Shown here one piece after another: positions 51,439 through 63,420 of a DNA stretch of 64,000 nt; position 1 is the first letter of the stretch, and each line of letters starts with the position of its first letter. Source of the DNA: Chlorophyllum brunneum (lineage: Eukaryota > Basidiomycota > Agaricomycetes > Agaricales > Agaricaceae); contig OY756141.1 in NCBI GenBank assembly GCA_963576785.1, positions 1,736,001-1,800,000 of the forward strand, written 5' to 3'. The notes below the pieces were generated by a model. That model was not told the origin of the DNA. It made no database searches and was given only the letters and a program-made list of their open reading frames with translations. The translations under genes and the position numbers were made by a program.

Positions 51439-52480
51439 TTTGTTCTTGTGATAATTTATATCCGCGCTTTCACATTGCCTTCGGTTTATTGGTTTCGGGC
51501 TTATAAGATAGACTCATCAGTCAAAGCATTGTATTTATACTGATAACATCGTAGTATACCATAGGTTAGTTAACGCAAGAATATGTATAAGAGTATCTAT
51601 AATTGATATAGAGTGTCGATTTGGCCCAGAAAGAATCGAACACCTCAAAAACAAATGTAGAAGGAATCAAAACGGGTACCGAAATTACCTGCAACGCTAC
51701 CCCAACCTTCGCGAATACATGACACACTCTCAAAGGCAACGAAAACTTAATAAGAAAGAATTCCTCTTCAAAGCCATTGAAAGCACTTAGTAGGCAGGAA
51801 ATGGGAACAAACAAGCCGCGAAGAACTGAAGGAGAGAGCGCGGTGCAGTACATGCATCAAAAAAGACTCTCCTTGTCTGGAAAACAACAAGGAGAATTTG
51901 GAACAACAAATTCAACGACTGGAGGAAGCCCCGAATAAACGAAATAATGGGAATGTCGTAGATTATATTAAAAGACACAAAAGGAATGAAAGACGACAGG
52001 AAAACAAGACTCTACCATATTCTGATTTCCGAAGCGACCCATCTGATCTGGAAACTACGCTGCGGAGTCTTATTCACGAAGTATAGTCGTTCAAGATGAA
52101 ACGATCCGTTAAAATGGCTTGCACCCCAAAATATCCTGAAGTCCCTCCAACGCAGATTCAACCATAGACTTAGGATAGATTGCGTCTTAATTAATTTGGT
52201 ACCAAAGCCTGAGGAGAAGACACCGTCGTGGCATGGAAGGGACTTCTAGAGGATGAAAAAGAATTCCCGGATAACTGGACTAGACTTCCTGGGGTTTTAG
52301 TGGGTAATCGATTCTTCACCGTACCAATATAGATACACACACCCATGGTCATAAATGCCCCACCAAAAATAAAGAAATAAATAAAATAAAGTAAAGATTG
52401 TCGAGTGTGACAGATCTCTCGTGTTCGTGACAAAGCGTGGTAGTACGAAGCCGGTACACACCATCACGGTATCGCAAGCC
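51439..52480. other. intergenic stretch, AT-rich, no gene seen
   Basis: This lies between the giant-protein gene and PRI2. It holds short frames only, and an A-rich low-complexity patch near 52366-52396. The last few hundred bases must contain the PRI2 promoter. Confidence 0.45.
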
Positions 52481-54320
52481 ATGTATAAGAGTGGTCAACG
52501 ACAAGCCGTGCACGACGGCAAGGACACACCCCTTGTTGAGAATAATGGACTTCTCAAGTATCCAAATGCCTTAAATTTGTGAGCAGGAATGTCACCTAGC
52601 CAAATCTCCTAGCTGATAGCTGCATTCACAGCTATGATAAACCACCCCTATTCGACGTGACTGTGGATGAATTTGAGACAACGGCGATGGACAGACTACG
52701 CGTGCTAGCAGAAATCGAGTCCTCACTCGCACGGAATCGGACATGGGAGGACCTCAGAAAGATAACATATACGCAGTACATGAAGTACGTGCCACTACAT
52801 ATGAACAACCACGGCAGTACAGGAGAGGAACGGAGGAAGGATCATCTAGGACATTATGTATTGAGACTCGCATTCTGCCGTTCGTAAGTAAGCGTTTGGT
52901 CGTGGCATCCCGACAAGCCTAACTTGCGCATTGGGTATATAGAGAGGACCTCCGGCGCAGGTTTGTTAAAGCAGAATCGGTGCTATTTCGTGTACGATAT
53001 GAAGAGACAGAGGCTACTGATCGTGAACAATTCTTGGGTAGCCGTGATTTCAGTTGGATTGCTGTGGGTGCCACTTGTTGGCTCAGTACATATGTATTGA
53101 ACATAGGACCAGGTTACGAAAGAGGAGAAAGCTCAATATCATCAAGAGCTGTATTCTATGTATCATACTTTCAAACACGAACGGGATCGAGCGGACGCTT
53201 TTGAGAGAGAGAGGTTTTTAAAGGTATGCATATCGTAGTCTTCGTTCCGCTTTTTTGATATTGATATCTCCTCACAGGTAAAATGGACGAGAGTGCCTGG
53301 TCTAGTAGAAAAACGAAAGGTTTTTCTAAAAGGCGGGTGGGCATATGTACCAAGCAGAGAGCAGTCGAGTATCGTCTTCCAAGAATTCGAGGTTCAACTG
53401 GAAAAGGCTTTGGAGGTACACCATGCTGTTTTCATTCAATATCATTACATTGATGTGTGATAGGCCACGGCGCGCTTGATCCCTCGTCTAGATGAAGATA
53501 GTCGCCTGATCCCTGTGCTAGACAACCTGTCACAAGGCTTCGTCGCCGGAATTGCTTCGGAGTGGACGAACGCCACAGGACCCAGCGGCTCGGGCGAAAT
53601 CAGAGCAGAAATGGTTGATGACCTCGCAAGGAAGCATTTCCCTATGTGCATGCGCAGCTTACATGAAAACTTGAGGCGAGACCATCATCTCAAGCACTTC
53701 GGACGTCTGCAATATGGCCTATTCCTGAAGGTGCATCCATTTTACGTCAAACTAATGAATAGGTGCTGATTTGCACACAGGTTCTTGGCTTGTCGATTGA
53801 AGAAGCCATTGCATTCTGGCGAAAATCATTCGATAGGATAACCGACGACAAATTTAACAAAGAGTACAAGTATAACATCCGACATTCTTATGGTCTGGAA
53901 GGCAAGCGAGCCAATTACCCGGCCAAGAGGTAGCTCAGTCTCGCTTCCCGCTATCTCATTCATTCATTCATTTTACTGACGACTGCCACTAGCTGTCTGC
54001 AAATCCTGACTCCAGGGCCGTCGGATGTCGGATGTCCGTACCGGCACTTTTCGCCCGAAAACCTTCAGACGGCGCTATTATCAATGTATTCCCAGCAAGG
54101 CCTCAAGTCCTCAGACCTTCCAGAAATCATGGCCACCGTCAACGCGGGACATTATCATGTGGCCTGCACACGAGTGTTTGAAATGACGCACGCGAGCTGT
54201 GGAGTTGGAAAGGGCGAGGGAATTGGTGAGGGCGAAAGCGTTACGCATCCGAATCAATACGCAGCCAGAAGTATGGAACTAGCGAAAGCGAAGGACGGGG
54301 ACGATAAGATGAACGAGTAG
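52481..54320 (+). CDS. PRI2: DNA primase large subunit (p58)
   Basis: This is the Fe-S subunit of the primase that makes RNA primers with Pri1 and DNA polymerase alpha. Eight exons (52481-52578, 52632-52883, 52943-53063, 53113-53223, 53278-53415, 53464-53730, 53781-53929 and 53993-54320) close in phase into 487 residues, near the family norm. The N-terminal helical part shows [16 protein letters not shown] and [16 protein letters not shown]. All four cluster cysteines expected from human and yeast Pri2 are present: [22 protein letters not shown] and [10 protein letters not shown]. The family strings [13 protein letters not shown] and HPNQYA are also there. An acidic/Gly linker ([11 protein letters not shown]) separates the last two elements. 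It is followed by CHO1 on the same strand after 165 bases. Confidence 0.93.
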
Positions 54321-54485
54321 TTGCTGGCGTAGTGCTGGTAGGCTAGTATAATCAGGGAAAGATGACAGGCCTGATGTGTGCACGTGATTATGAAATTGAG
54401 GCTGGCAACACCATCGCCTTTCGTCCCAGACAGTTTACGAGCATCCAAGGACCAGTCCTTGCTAACGAGTCTTCACGCCACCACC

Positions 54486-55275
54486 ATGTCGCGCGAGCAT
54501 GCCTTGAAGCAGTATGAGGACACTGAAGGCCACTTCTCCCTCGTCAGGTATGTCATATCGTTACTACGCATCCTCTGAGTGTCATCATCCAAGTCCTTTA
54601 TCCTTGTCTTCCTAGAAATTTTCGATTAGCAGATCTCGTCACCATCATGAATGGCGTCTGCGGCTCTTTCTCAATTTTTTCGTCGGCGCGCTACCTCCTC
54701 ACAAACGACATCGACTATCTTTGGACGGCTCTGTCTTTTCCTCTTGCCGGTCTTATGTTTGATTTTCTGGACGGAAAAGTAGCACGCTGGAGAAAGTCCA
54801 GTAGTATGCTTGGGCAAGAACTCGACAGTCTGGCTGATCTCGTGGGTACACCTTTCTGCGTCCTCTGCGTTGTCTGAGCTCTCCACAGATTTCATTTGGA
54901 GTGGCGCCTGCGCTCCTTGCCTTTGTTGTTGGCCTGAGAACTTACCTTGACACTGTAGTCCTGACGGGATTCATATGCTGCGGTCTTGCGCGCTTGGCAC
55001 GTTTCAATGCAACGGTTGCTCTCGTGCCCAAGGACAAAGCTGGAAAAACCAAATATTTTGAAGGGCTTCCTATTCCGTCGTCGCTTTTTCTTGTTGCCAT
55101 TCTGTCGTACTGGACAAAACAAGGTTGGATTGCAGGGCAACAGGGCATTCCCCTCGGAACAGTGACCCTGTGGGGCCAGTCTGGCGGGAGGGGAGAGATG
55201 CACTGGGTTAGCGTATTTTTCGGATGTTGGGCTGCGGCCATGGTTAGCAAGACGCTGCGTGTACCTAAATTGTAA
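54486..55275 (+). CDS. CHO1: CDP-diacylglycerol-serine O-phosphatidyltransferase
   Basis: It makes phosphatidylserine from CDP-diacylglycerol and serine in the ER membrane. Three exons (54486-54547, 54616-54841 and 54889-55275) close in phase into 224 residues. The CDP-alcohol phosphotransferase signature [23 protein letters not shown] fits D-G-x2-A-R-x8-G-x3-D-x3-D. The start region [17 protein letters not shown] and the FEGLPIPSS string are typical of type II PS synthases. Several hydrophobic helices surround the motif. A CACGTG hexamer lies about 105 bases upstream of the start. Nse1 begins 53 bases downstream on the same strand. Confidence 0.93.
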
Positions 55276-55328
55276 AGCCATGGCTTATCTAATACGCACG
55301 TCCATTATCTCGCGCGTTGCTCTTCAAC

Positions 55329-56614
55329 ATGGTCCACGACGGAGATGTTCACCGGCTTTTCCTCCAGTCGATGCTCTCACGAGGTGCAGTACCAGAGACC
55401 CTGGCGCGCAAAATATGGCAGAAATCCATCGAGGCAGTCAACAGTGAGAACCCGTTTGGCACCTCTTGCTTAGTCTCTCATCCCTACGCCAGCCGTCGGG
55501 GACAGGGATATACACCTCTCGGACTCCGGTGATGCATGGCAGTCCTTTCTCGACTCGATAAACACCTCTTTGGACAAACTGGAGCTTGCCTTCCGACCTA
55601 CCCGTGATCAAAGAACAGGCCAAACTGTGTACTCCATGGTCCGTTGCTTGGCCTCCCTTTCCCTGGTATTGGGCTCATTCTTTGTCAGGTCAATTTGAAA
55701 AGCGATGTCGTCGCACAAATCGCAACTGAGTATACCCCAGCAGAAATTGCATATTTTAAAGCCATTGTATGCCTTTCCCCAAGTCCAGAACAACTTGCTT
55801 TCTCAACCCGTCATTAGGTCGAGCAAATCATGCTTGCTCCTCGGCACAAATATTCTGTATCCTCTCTTGTCGCGCTAAGGGAAGTGAGCATGATAAAACC
55901 CAAAAGCAACATCACGAAGACTCAAGCGGAGGTCGTTTTAACAAGTTTTGTCGCACGAGGCTGGCTTGTCAAGAGCAAGTGAGTTCTCTACAACAAATCT
56001 GCAAAGACGGGAATAACCATCAAGAAACAGAGACGGAAGATACTCGCTTTCAGATCGCTCGCTACTTGAACTGCAACCCTACCTCCAATCCAACTACGCC
56101 GACCAGGTCATCAAATGCTCGCTTTGCGAAGAAGTGAATCACTATTTATTTCTACTTCCCGAACAATATATTGATCCTGCCCATCCAGATGCTCACAACA
56201 GGCCTAGCCTGTTTCCACGATGATTGCAAATGTGTAATACACCCCCACTGCTTCAAACGCTACAGCCGCGCGCGCGCAAATGGTATTCTAACCTGCAAAA
56301 ATTGCAGTAATGAATGGCCAAGGGAATTTAACAGTGACGAATTCATACCTATCGGCGAAAGAGCCGTCAGGAAAGGCGAACATGAACAGCGAGTTCTCCT
56401 GGGCGAGGCGAGCGATGGAGAGGATGACGATGAAGAATATCAAGACGGAGATGTGGACATGGGTTCCCAGTCTCAGCCACAACCTACCCAAATACAGGGA
56501 CGGAAAACTAATAAGCCCAAGGGAAAGAAGAACATGGTCATAGAGGATAGTAATGACGAGGACATTGGCCCCTCTACTTCAACTCAACGCCTCCGTCGAA
56601 GCTCGAGACGTTGA
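55329..56614 (+). CDS. NSE1: Nse1, RING subunit of the SMC5/6 complex
   Basis: This is a ubiquitin-ligase-type RING subunit of the SMC5/6 complex in DNA repair. Six exons (55329-55453, 55506-55638, 55689-55766, 55818-55978, 56031-56133 and 56189-56614) close in phase into 341 residues. The N-terminal winged-helix region opens with DVHRLFLQSMLSRG, the usual Nse1 start, and continues with YFKAIVEQIM, VVLTSFVARGWL and GRYSLSDRSLLEL. The variant RING lies in CSLCEEML, then ACFHDDCKCVIHPHCFKRY and LTCKNCSNEW. The tail is acidic and then basic, with a KPKGKKN signal-like string and RRSSRR at the end. The intergenic gap to CHO1 is only 53 bases. Confidence 0.9.
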
Positions 56615-56750
56615 GGGACAGATGGACAAAGCTCTGGATCCATGGCACTTTTACGACACTGCATCTTATCTTATTAGCTGAATAATGTTTGTATGTCTAA
56701 AGTACTGGCAGTTCCGCCTATATGCCGCCTGTGATCATCAAGGAATACCA

Positions 56751-59700
56751 TTACTGCATGTCTAACATCTCCAAAATTTTTGATTTGGATCTGACTGGTG
56801 TAGAAGGTACAACTTTCCCCTCCCCTTTCTCATCACCCTTCGGGTATTCCACAAAGCCAAATCGTCCACGTCCCCACACTTGTTGGCGTTTACGATTCTG
56901 CCTACCCTCGCCGAATTCTTCGTTCCATTTCCGTAACTCCGCAAGACTACCAAGAAACTCGGATGAGGATGGTGTGATCTCTTTCAGTGCCTTGGTAAAG
57001 TTACGAAGGTGCAGTGCCCGAGGTTGTTCAGCTGGGCCAGTCAACCCCTTGTCAGCTGTGCCTGTCTGAGTCACTACATTCTGTGCCGCTGAGGTATCCA
57101 ATTGCGTAGAAGATAAGCACGCTTGTTCAACTTGTTCTGCTTGGCTTTCCGGTGAATCCCGGGCGGGTGATGATGAGATAGGCGCGGCGGGTTCGGTTTG
57201 CGAGGCTAGATTCGAACGGGTCGTTATCCAGGGAAGTTGAACATTCTCCTTTACAGCGTCCAAGGCAGCCGAGACGCACAGGTCTAGGAAGATAAGTATT
57301 CGTCGAACCAATGGGGTATCGAGCTTAATAACTCACGCTTCAGGTCCGATCCAGAGAAACTCTCCGTCTGCTTGGCCAATCGCCTGATATCAACATCAGA
57401 AGCTAAAGTCTCATCACGAAGGAGAATCTTGAGAATTTCTGATAGTATGTGCCCGTTAGTTCTTGGAGACATACTCGCACCAAAGATATGGAACCGACCT
57501 TCTCGTTCTTTCTCTCCGGGCAGGTCCACCAACAATCGCCGGGGTAATCGTCGAAGAACAGCATCGTCAAGGTCAAAAGGTCTATTCGTTGCACCGATGA
57601 TGATGACACTATCGTCTCGTGACGATTTGAGGCCATCCATCTCTTGCATAAATTCAGTGATAACTCCACGATGTGCGAATGCACCACCACTCTCTCGTGT
57701 AGACATGCGTGCACCAAAAAGAGCATCGATTTCGTCCAGGAAAATAACGCATGGCGAAAGTTTTCGTGCAAGAGAAAATACGGCACGGACAAGTTTTTCG
57801 CCTTCACCAACATACTAAGGACAGTGTCAGCCGTATGAGGGAGAAAATGCGAAGCATATACAAACCATGTCCATGACATCGGATGGAGACACCGCCAGCA
57901 TCCGACATCCAGCTTCCTTTGCTAGAGCCCGAACCACCAGAGTCTTCCCAGTACCAGGGGGACCAAACAACAGACAACCTGTCATACTATGTTCCTTCAA
58001 GATACCCCGCTTGAATGCTTGAGGATGCAGTAGGGGCAATGACACGATAGTCCGTACGGAGTCGATTGTATGCGCAGGAAGATGAACTTGATCGAACGAC
58101 GTAGGCATCGTCACTTTACAACAAGGAGAATTCAGTCATGTTGCTAAATGCACTCACAGAGAAAATATACCTGGATTAACAATGCACGACAGTAACCGTT
58201 CCTCGTGGTCATCTAGTTCCCCGTCATTCTTCAACCGCTCCACAGCCTCATCGACAATTTTCGCCGGGTCTTCGGTTTCGTCTTCCTCGTCTTCTTCCCG
58301 CAGACCACGTACGGGAGAAACATCCTTCAACCACTGCTTTCTCAGATCGTGATTCGCCTTGTGAGATACCCACGCATTTTCAACAGCAGACCACGGAATA
58401 ATAGTCGGTTCCAACGAAATCTTCTCTGGCTCTGGCCTGCCGATCGGGTTTGACATGATATTCCCGACTGCTCGATCAGCTACCCGCCGAACATCCGACC
58501 ACAACTCGATCTTATTCCCCCACTCCTCCCACATTCGTTCATGATTATTCCGTGACAAATGGGAGTCGTTCCCAGTAGCCTGAACCTCCGCAGACACTTC
58601 AATATCCTCAGAAAATGAGCAACTACTCTCCTCCACTTTCCCCCCAATAGCACCCACACCCATCCGCATAGTCAGCTCGTTGATTTCCCGCCTTCGAGCA
58701 ATACGCGTAGCTTTCTCATGTATAGGAGATCGAACAGTCGGAACAAGTACCGAGGAACGGAAGAAGGACGATCTATTGTCATGAGGCGGACTTCTATTCG
58801 CCTGTGTCGTAAGCGCTTGAGGGCCGAACATGGGCGGGAAACCAGACACTGTTGAAGATGGACCACCAATAAGGATTATCTCGGGTCTCGATGGCCTACC
58901 TTCCTCTTCTGCCTCATTTCCCGAGGAGAGGATAGGGAGCTCAGAGTACAAAGACGCATCGTTCTTTTCCCACTTCTTGAGTTTTTCTCGGAGACGCTTT
59001 TCTCGAGCTTTCTCCGCTGCTTCATCCTCGCCCCAATCTAATCTCCCAAGTTTGTTTGGGGTTAAGGGTAGCTGGGCAGAGCTACGGCTCGTGACGAGAC
59101 TCACAAGGCCGTGTTCCGAAGCTGGGCCAAAAGAGGCCGTGGGCAACAGAGGTGGTGTCATACCAAAAATGATCGTCATGGGGCACGTTACAGCGGAAGA
59201 TGGTCTGGAGATGGGTCCCCTCCGCCGTGAACGTACTGCAGAAAGGAGAGGGGGATACCAGATATCGGACGTTGCTGCAAGGGTATGGAAATCGCGGACA
59301 TAAATGAGGCGAGGTCGTTCCGAAGTCGCAGACGATCCAGATTCCTCCTTGAATGAAGGTGTGTTCACTAATGCGTCAAAGAAAACCTTTATCTTGCTTG
59401 GAGGAGAAGAAGTCCGTCTTGGAGGGGGTGCAATGAGAGGCCGACCTTGCATAGGCGGAGCCATTAATGTTAGTGTCATCTGTTGAGGCTGCGAGTACAT
59501 CGGCAAACCAAAATCATCATCCTCATCTGGGTCCTCTCTCCGACTGGAGGATCGGCCATTGAGCGAGGAGAAATGCAATGGATTCCGGGGTAATTGCAGA
59601 GTGTTTGCGGCTAGTAATATCCGTTAGCAGTTGTGGTGGCAAGTTTGGAAGTGGCGAATACCCTTTCCAAAATGGCCCCATTCCCCTGCAGCTAGTTGCA

Positions 59701-60277
59701 CTGCATCTAACACCAACACTTCCGCACCTGTCCTCCGAGCGAGCTCTCGCACAGTAGCATCAATGATATAGTCACCTCCCTCAATGGGACAGTAGAGTCC
59801 AAGAGTAGGTTCAACGGGAGGACCAGAAGTTGATGCATAAGTGGCACGATGTTGTGTGTGCGGATGTAGGGTAATGTGCAAATTGTGCAAAGCCTCCTCA
59901 AAGATCTCTGGAGGCGGCAATGCAGCCTGCGATGCGTTAAGGTCGAATGCCTCATCGGCCGAGCTCCAGAGAATATCGAGGCCTTCTGGGATCTCCACTG
60001 GCTCAACATCCTTCGGAATAGGCGTCGTTATCCTCGGTCGCCTTGTACGCGGCTTATCCGCTTCCTCCGCTGTACTTTCTGTCACTTCGGGTGGGTCTGC
60101 CACAGGCTTGGGATTTTCTGGCGGGGTCGGAGGACCCAGTGAGGGGTCAGAGGATACTGCCGACAGCAAACGCTTGCGGAAGGCTAGAGACCGTGGCGGA
60201 CGAGTATGAGAGGAAGAAAGAGAGTTTGTTGATCTGAGGAGGGATCGCGACCCGCGCAGAATGAGTGAGGGCGACAT
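56751..60277 (-). CDS. mitochondrial-type AAA+ ATPase with long N-terminal region
   Basis: A single-AAA ATPase of the Msp1/spastin-like branch, probably mitochondrial. The start at 60277 opens a Ser/Arg-rich presequence-like stretch ([18 protein letters not shown]). A conserved fungal N-terminal domain follows, with [35 protein letters not shown], and then a second large region to about 58160. The AAA module has [10 protein letters not shown] (Walker A), [12 protein letters not shown] (Walker B), [19 protein letters not shown] with the arginine-finger pair, and a C-terminal lid (TESFSGSDL). The C terminus adds a Ser/Gln-rich spacer and a helical WNEEFGEG element; the stop is at 56751-56753. 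Total length is about 1050-1100 residues. The catalytic motifs are complete. Which substrates it extracts or remodels cannot be told from sequence. Confidence 0.85.
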
Positions 60278-60436
60278 GCAGCAAAGACTCACTCTGGCCT
60301 CCGCCCATCTCACCAAAAAAATATCATCACGTGCTTTTCTGACGCGTCTCCTTCGCCAGCAGACGCATTACATTCCAGTATTATACCGTTTTATTACTGC
60401 AGAAAAAAGTATCTAAAAACGTTTCAAGATCTGTCC

Positions 60437-61441
60437 TCACGCCTGCTTCAAATTCGCCTCACGCGCCGCCGCGCGTTCGGCGAGGTCAACCCCGACGAGA
60501 ATTTTCGATGCCTTCCATAGTTGAACGACGTTGATAGCATTCTTCACAAAGAACACGGGCGCATTGCATATTGCCATCAACTGTGCCCATGTCAAACCAT
60601 CTAGGAGTCCAAAAGGCCCGCTGATGCCCATGGGAGTCGAGATCCACTTCATCAAGTACAACGATACAAAGAACAATTCGTTGCCTGCACACATGAAAAA
60701 AAGAACGCGCTGCAATGGACGTCATTGGCAAATAAAGACACAATGGAGAGCACAAGACCCACCGAGTCATTATAATAATACGATAGAATCCGACTTACAT
60801 CACTTGTGACCAACTTATGACTTCGGGATCCTGTCACTAAAGAACTAGACAGGACCAAGTTAGTCCATGTCCACCCCGGGCCAGCCAAACACAACAGGCA
60901 GGCACGTACCTGTACATATGCATGTAATGGCTACTGAAGTCGAGGGCAATCAGAAACTGGAAAAAGATCGCGAATGGTGGATAGGCTGATGAAAGGTAGC
61001 ATAGCAAGCAACTGGTCGTGCATCTACCAACTCATCAATATCATTCATGTTGTCGTATGTACAAAGAGGCACACGTACCTGTCTGTAACCATATCCAAAA
61101 CTGCACCAAACTTGGATGTCTGCCCGAGTGCTCGTGCAGCCTGGCCATCTACAGCATCCAGCAGACACGACACGCCATACAACAGCGTACAATATTTCGG
61201 GTGGTAGCTCATGAAATGGAGTGACAAACCCGCCAATATGACGCGTGTATACCCTATTGAGAGACTGTCAATGCCCGTAAACTGCAGCCTCAGGGGAGGA
61301 GGGAAAACCTATGAGGTTGGGCACGAAGAGGAAGACATTCTCGGAGTATGTCTGGGCCGTTGCAAGGTCGACGGCCTGTTTAGCGTCTACTAACTCGATA
61401 GCAGACCCCTTTCGACGACTCCTAACTGTATCTTTGGGCAT
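60437..61441 (-). CDS. PIS1: CDP-diacylglycerol-inositol 3-phosphatidyltransferase
   Basis: It makes phosphatidylinositol from CDP-diacylglycerol and inositol in the ER. The start at 61441 reads MPKDTVRSRRKGS. The family strings follow: ENVFLFVPNLIGYTRV, YGVSCLLDAVDGQAARALGQTSKFGAVLDMVTDR (a complete D-G-x2-A-R-x8-G-x3-D-x3-D motif), FLIALDFSSHYMHMY and SLVTGSRSHK. The C-terminal exon carries the last helices (NELFFVSLYLMKW and MAICNAPVFFVKNAINVVQLW) and ends in an Ala/Glu-rich tip at 60437. The gene is cut into several short exons. It lies 159 bases upstream of the AAA ATPase start on the same strand. With CHO1 about 6 kb away, two branches that use CDP-diacylglycerol sit close together. Confidence 0.93.
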
Positions 61442-61740
61442 GGGGAGCAAAGGCGAGAAGGGTGAAGAGGGAGGGAGGAAGCGAGTGTAATTTTAAGTGC
61501 ACAAACTCGGCACGCTTTGGCATCTGAGTTTATTCCCTCAACTTTGATGCAAATGTCACAACACAAATCTCAGTATTCATGCCAGCGCCCCACACGCCCT
61601 GGCGCGCACAAATTCAAAGCAACACAGGTTAAGCGAGCCATAGTATATTAGCACTACAAATACGGATATATACTGCGTGAAACAACAAAGGAGTGGCTAG
61701 TCGACAAATAAAGAGATAAATCCCCAACCCTATAGCAAAA

Positions 61741-63035
61741 TCACTTCTTGGTACCAAACACAACACCAAGCACAATCGCCAATGCCGCGAGGCAAATGAG
61801 AACGATGAAGAAACATATCCATCTTTTCTTGCGTGCGCTCCTGGCTGCGGGTTGACTAATCAGTATGACACCACGGGCTATTTAAACGATCTTACCATGC
61901 TTCACCGCCACCTCTGTAGCCTCCAGCCTAGTTTGCGCAGTTAGCTGTGATCATACGGTGCCGGGCTCAACTCACCCTTTCTCGGTATCGCCCTGAACAT
62001 CCCTGGCAGTTTCCTCAACCTGGCCGATGACAACATCATGCTGTTCCACAAGTGTTCCCATCTGAATATAGAACATGAGAACTGCGAAGAAAGAACGTAA
62101 AGGATGCGAGGTACATCTATGAACAGCTGAGCTAGCTCAGCGAGGGTTTTCTCCATTCGCAGGAGGTCCTGCTGTCGCTGTTGGACTTCCCGATAAGCAT
62201 TCCGCGATTCAGCGTATCGCGTTGAGCTTGTCAACTGCGAAATAGTACTTAATGTAAGACCGGACCCGGGCACGAGGACAGACTGACCGCTTGAGCAAAT
62301 ACCTGCTGACCTCCGCCTTCCACGATCGTATCTATCTCCCCGGGAGATGCGTCGGGGTTGACTATAAGTCGGTGAGCATGGTGCGCAAATGGCACTCGAA
62401 GACAGCTCCTACCAATCCTGACTTGTCTCTCTGCTCTCTGTCGGACTTTAACTCGACCTTCTTGCTCGACGCGCTGATAGTTCTGGATTGCTTCCAAGAA
62501 CTTATTCCGAAGCAGTCCTAGCTGTGGGGGTGTTTATGACATCGCCACCCAGGCACATGGAAGCGACGCACTCGATTGTTCCGTAGTTGTGCATCCCCCT
62601 GCACTGGTGAAGCTTCCAATTTCTTTATTCGGTCTCTAAGCTGCAGGCTGAGTGTCCGGGTTGTGTTCGTTAATTCCTCTACCCGACTCATGTCATGTTG
62701 TCCTTCACCATCCAAAGCATTCAACGAATGTAAGCGCAACGTTGCGACTTGCCGCACGTTCTCATTAAACTGGTCTATTCCCTCTTGAATGGAGACCACC
62801 TGGAGTAGGAGTATCAGGACCAGAGTCGCGTCCGCAGCACCCGACTGTGCGCACCTCATTGAGAAAAGCTGATTCACCAGTAGCGTGGCCATTGGAAGGT
62901 TGCTGGTAGTCCAGATTCGTCATTTCAAAAGCCTGGGCGCGCTGAGCCTGGATAAAGGGGTTGTGTTCGGGGCTGTGTGAGACGTGGCAATGGGGGACGC
63001 ACCCTGACAGCTGCAAGCCGGTCTCTGCTGGTCAT
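61741..63035 (-). CDS. SSO1: plasma-membrane syntaxin, Sso1/2-like t-SNARE
   Basis: This is a Qa-SNARE of exocytic fusion at the plasma membrane. The start at 63035 (MTSRDRLAAVR) splices into an exon beginning AQRAQAFEM. The Habc region follows, with VVSIQEGIDQFNENVRQV and LRLHSLNALDGE, then VRIVNPDASPGEIDTIVEGG. The SNARE motif runs from AYREVQQRQQDLLRMEKTLAELAQLF through the zero-layer Gln segment MGTLVEQHDVVIGQVEE. A basic ARKKRW stretch leads into the C-terminal anchor (ICFFIVLICLAALAIVLGVVF). The protein ends in GTKK at 61741. The plan and C-terminal anchor are typical of fungal Sso proteins. Many short exons are involved and not all boundaries were fixed. Confidence 0.9.
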
Positions 63036-63420
63036 GCTGGACAGATTCTGTGTGGGAGGGCGTGAGGGAGAGGGAACTGGGGCGAGGACAAGGACTGACG
63101 GCGGAACGAGCAGGTGAGGATGGAAGACGACAGGTCGAATCGGTGTCTGTGGTCTCCGACGTGAGATAATTATAGCACTCTCGCGTGGCCGTGCTCACTC
63201 TGCCCAGGGCTCATCCAGAACACCCCCCGCCTGCTCCGCATCAGCTTCGCGTCCCAGCGGACCTGCAGGAAGCATTACGATGAGCCCAGTGCACCAATGA
63301 CATTACTCCCGTCTTATCAAATTTCTTGATCTACCCGATCTTTTTATCTTATCTGTCGAGTCATTGTCCCCAGTTTCTCCGGCTCAGACTCTTGACTCTC
63401 GACTGCTACCTGCTGACGAC
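63036..63420. other. shared 5' region of syntaxin and asparagine synthetase
   Basis: This is a divergent promoter region between the two start codons. It has TC-rich tracts before the asparagine synthetase start, common in fungal promoters. No gene or clear binding site was identified. Confidence 0.4.

Noticed and set aside
52366..52396. A-rich low-complexity patch upstream of PRI2
   Set aside because: It is short and without the structure of a transposon end or origin; probably ordinary promoter composition.
55769..56137. 122-codon plus-strand frame within NSE1
   Set aside because: It reads through introns in a different frame; the spliced Nse1 frame gives all expected motifs.
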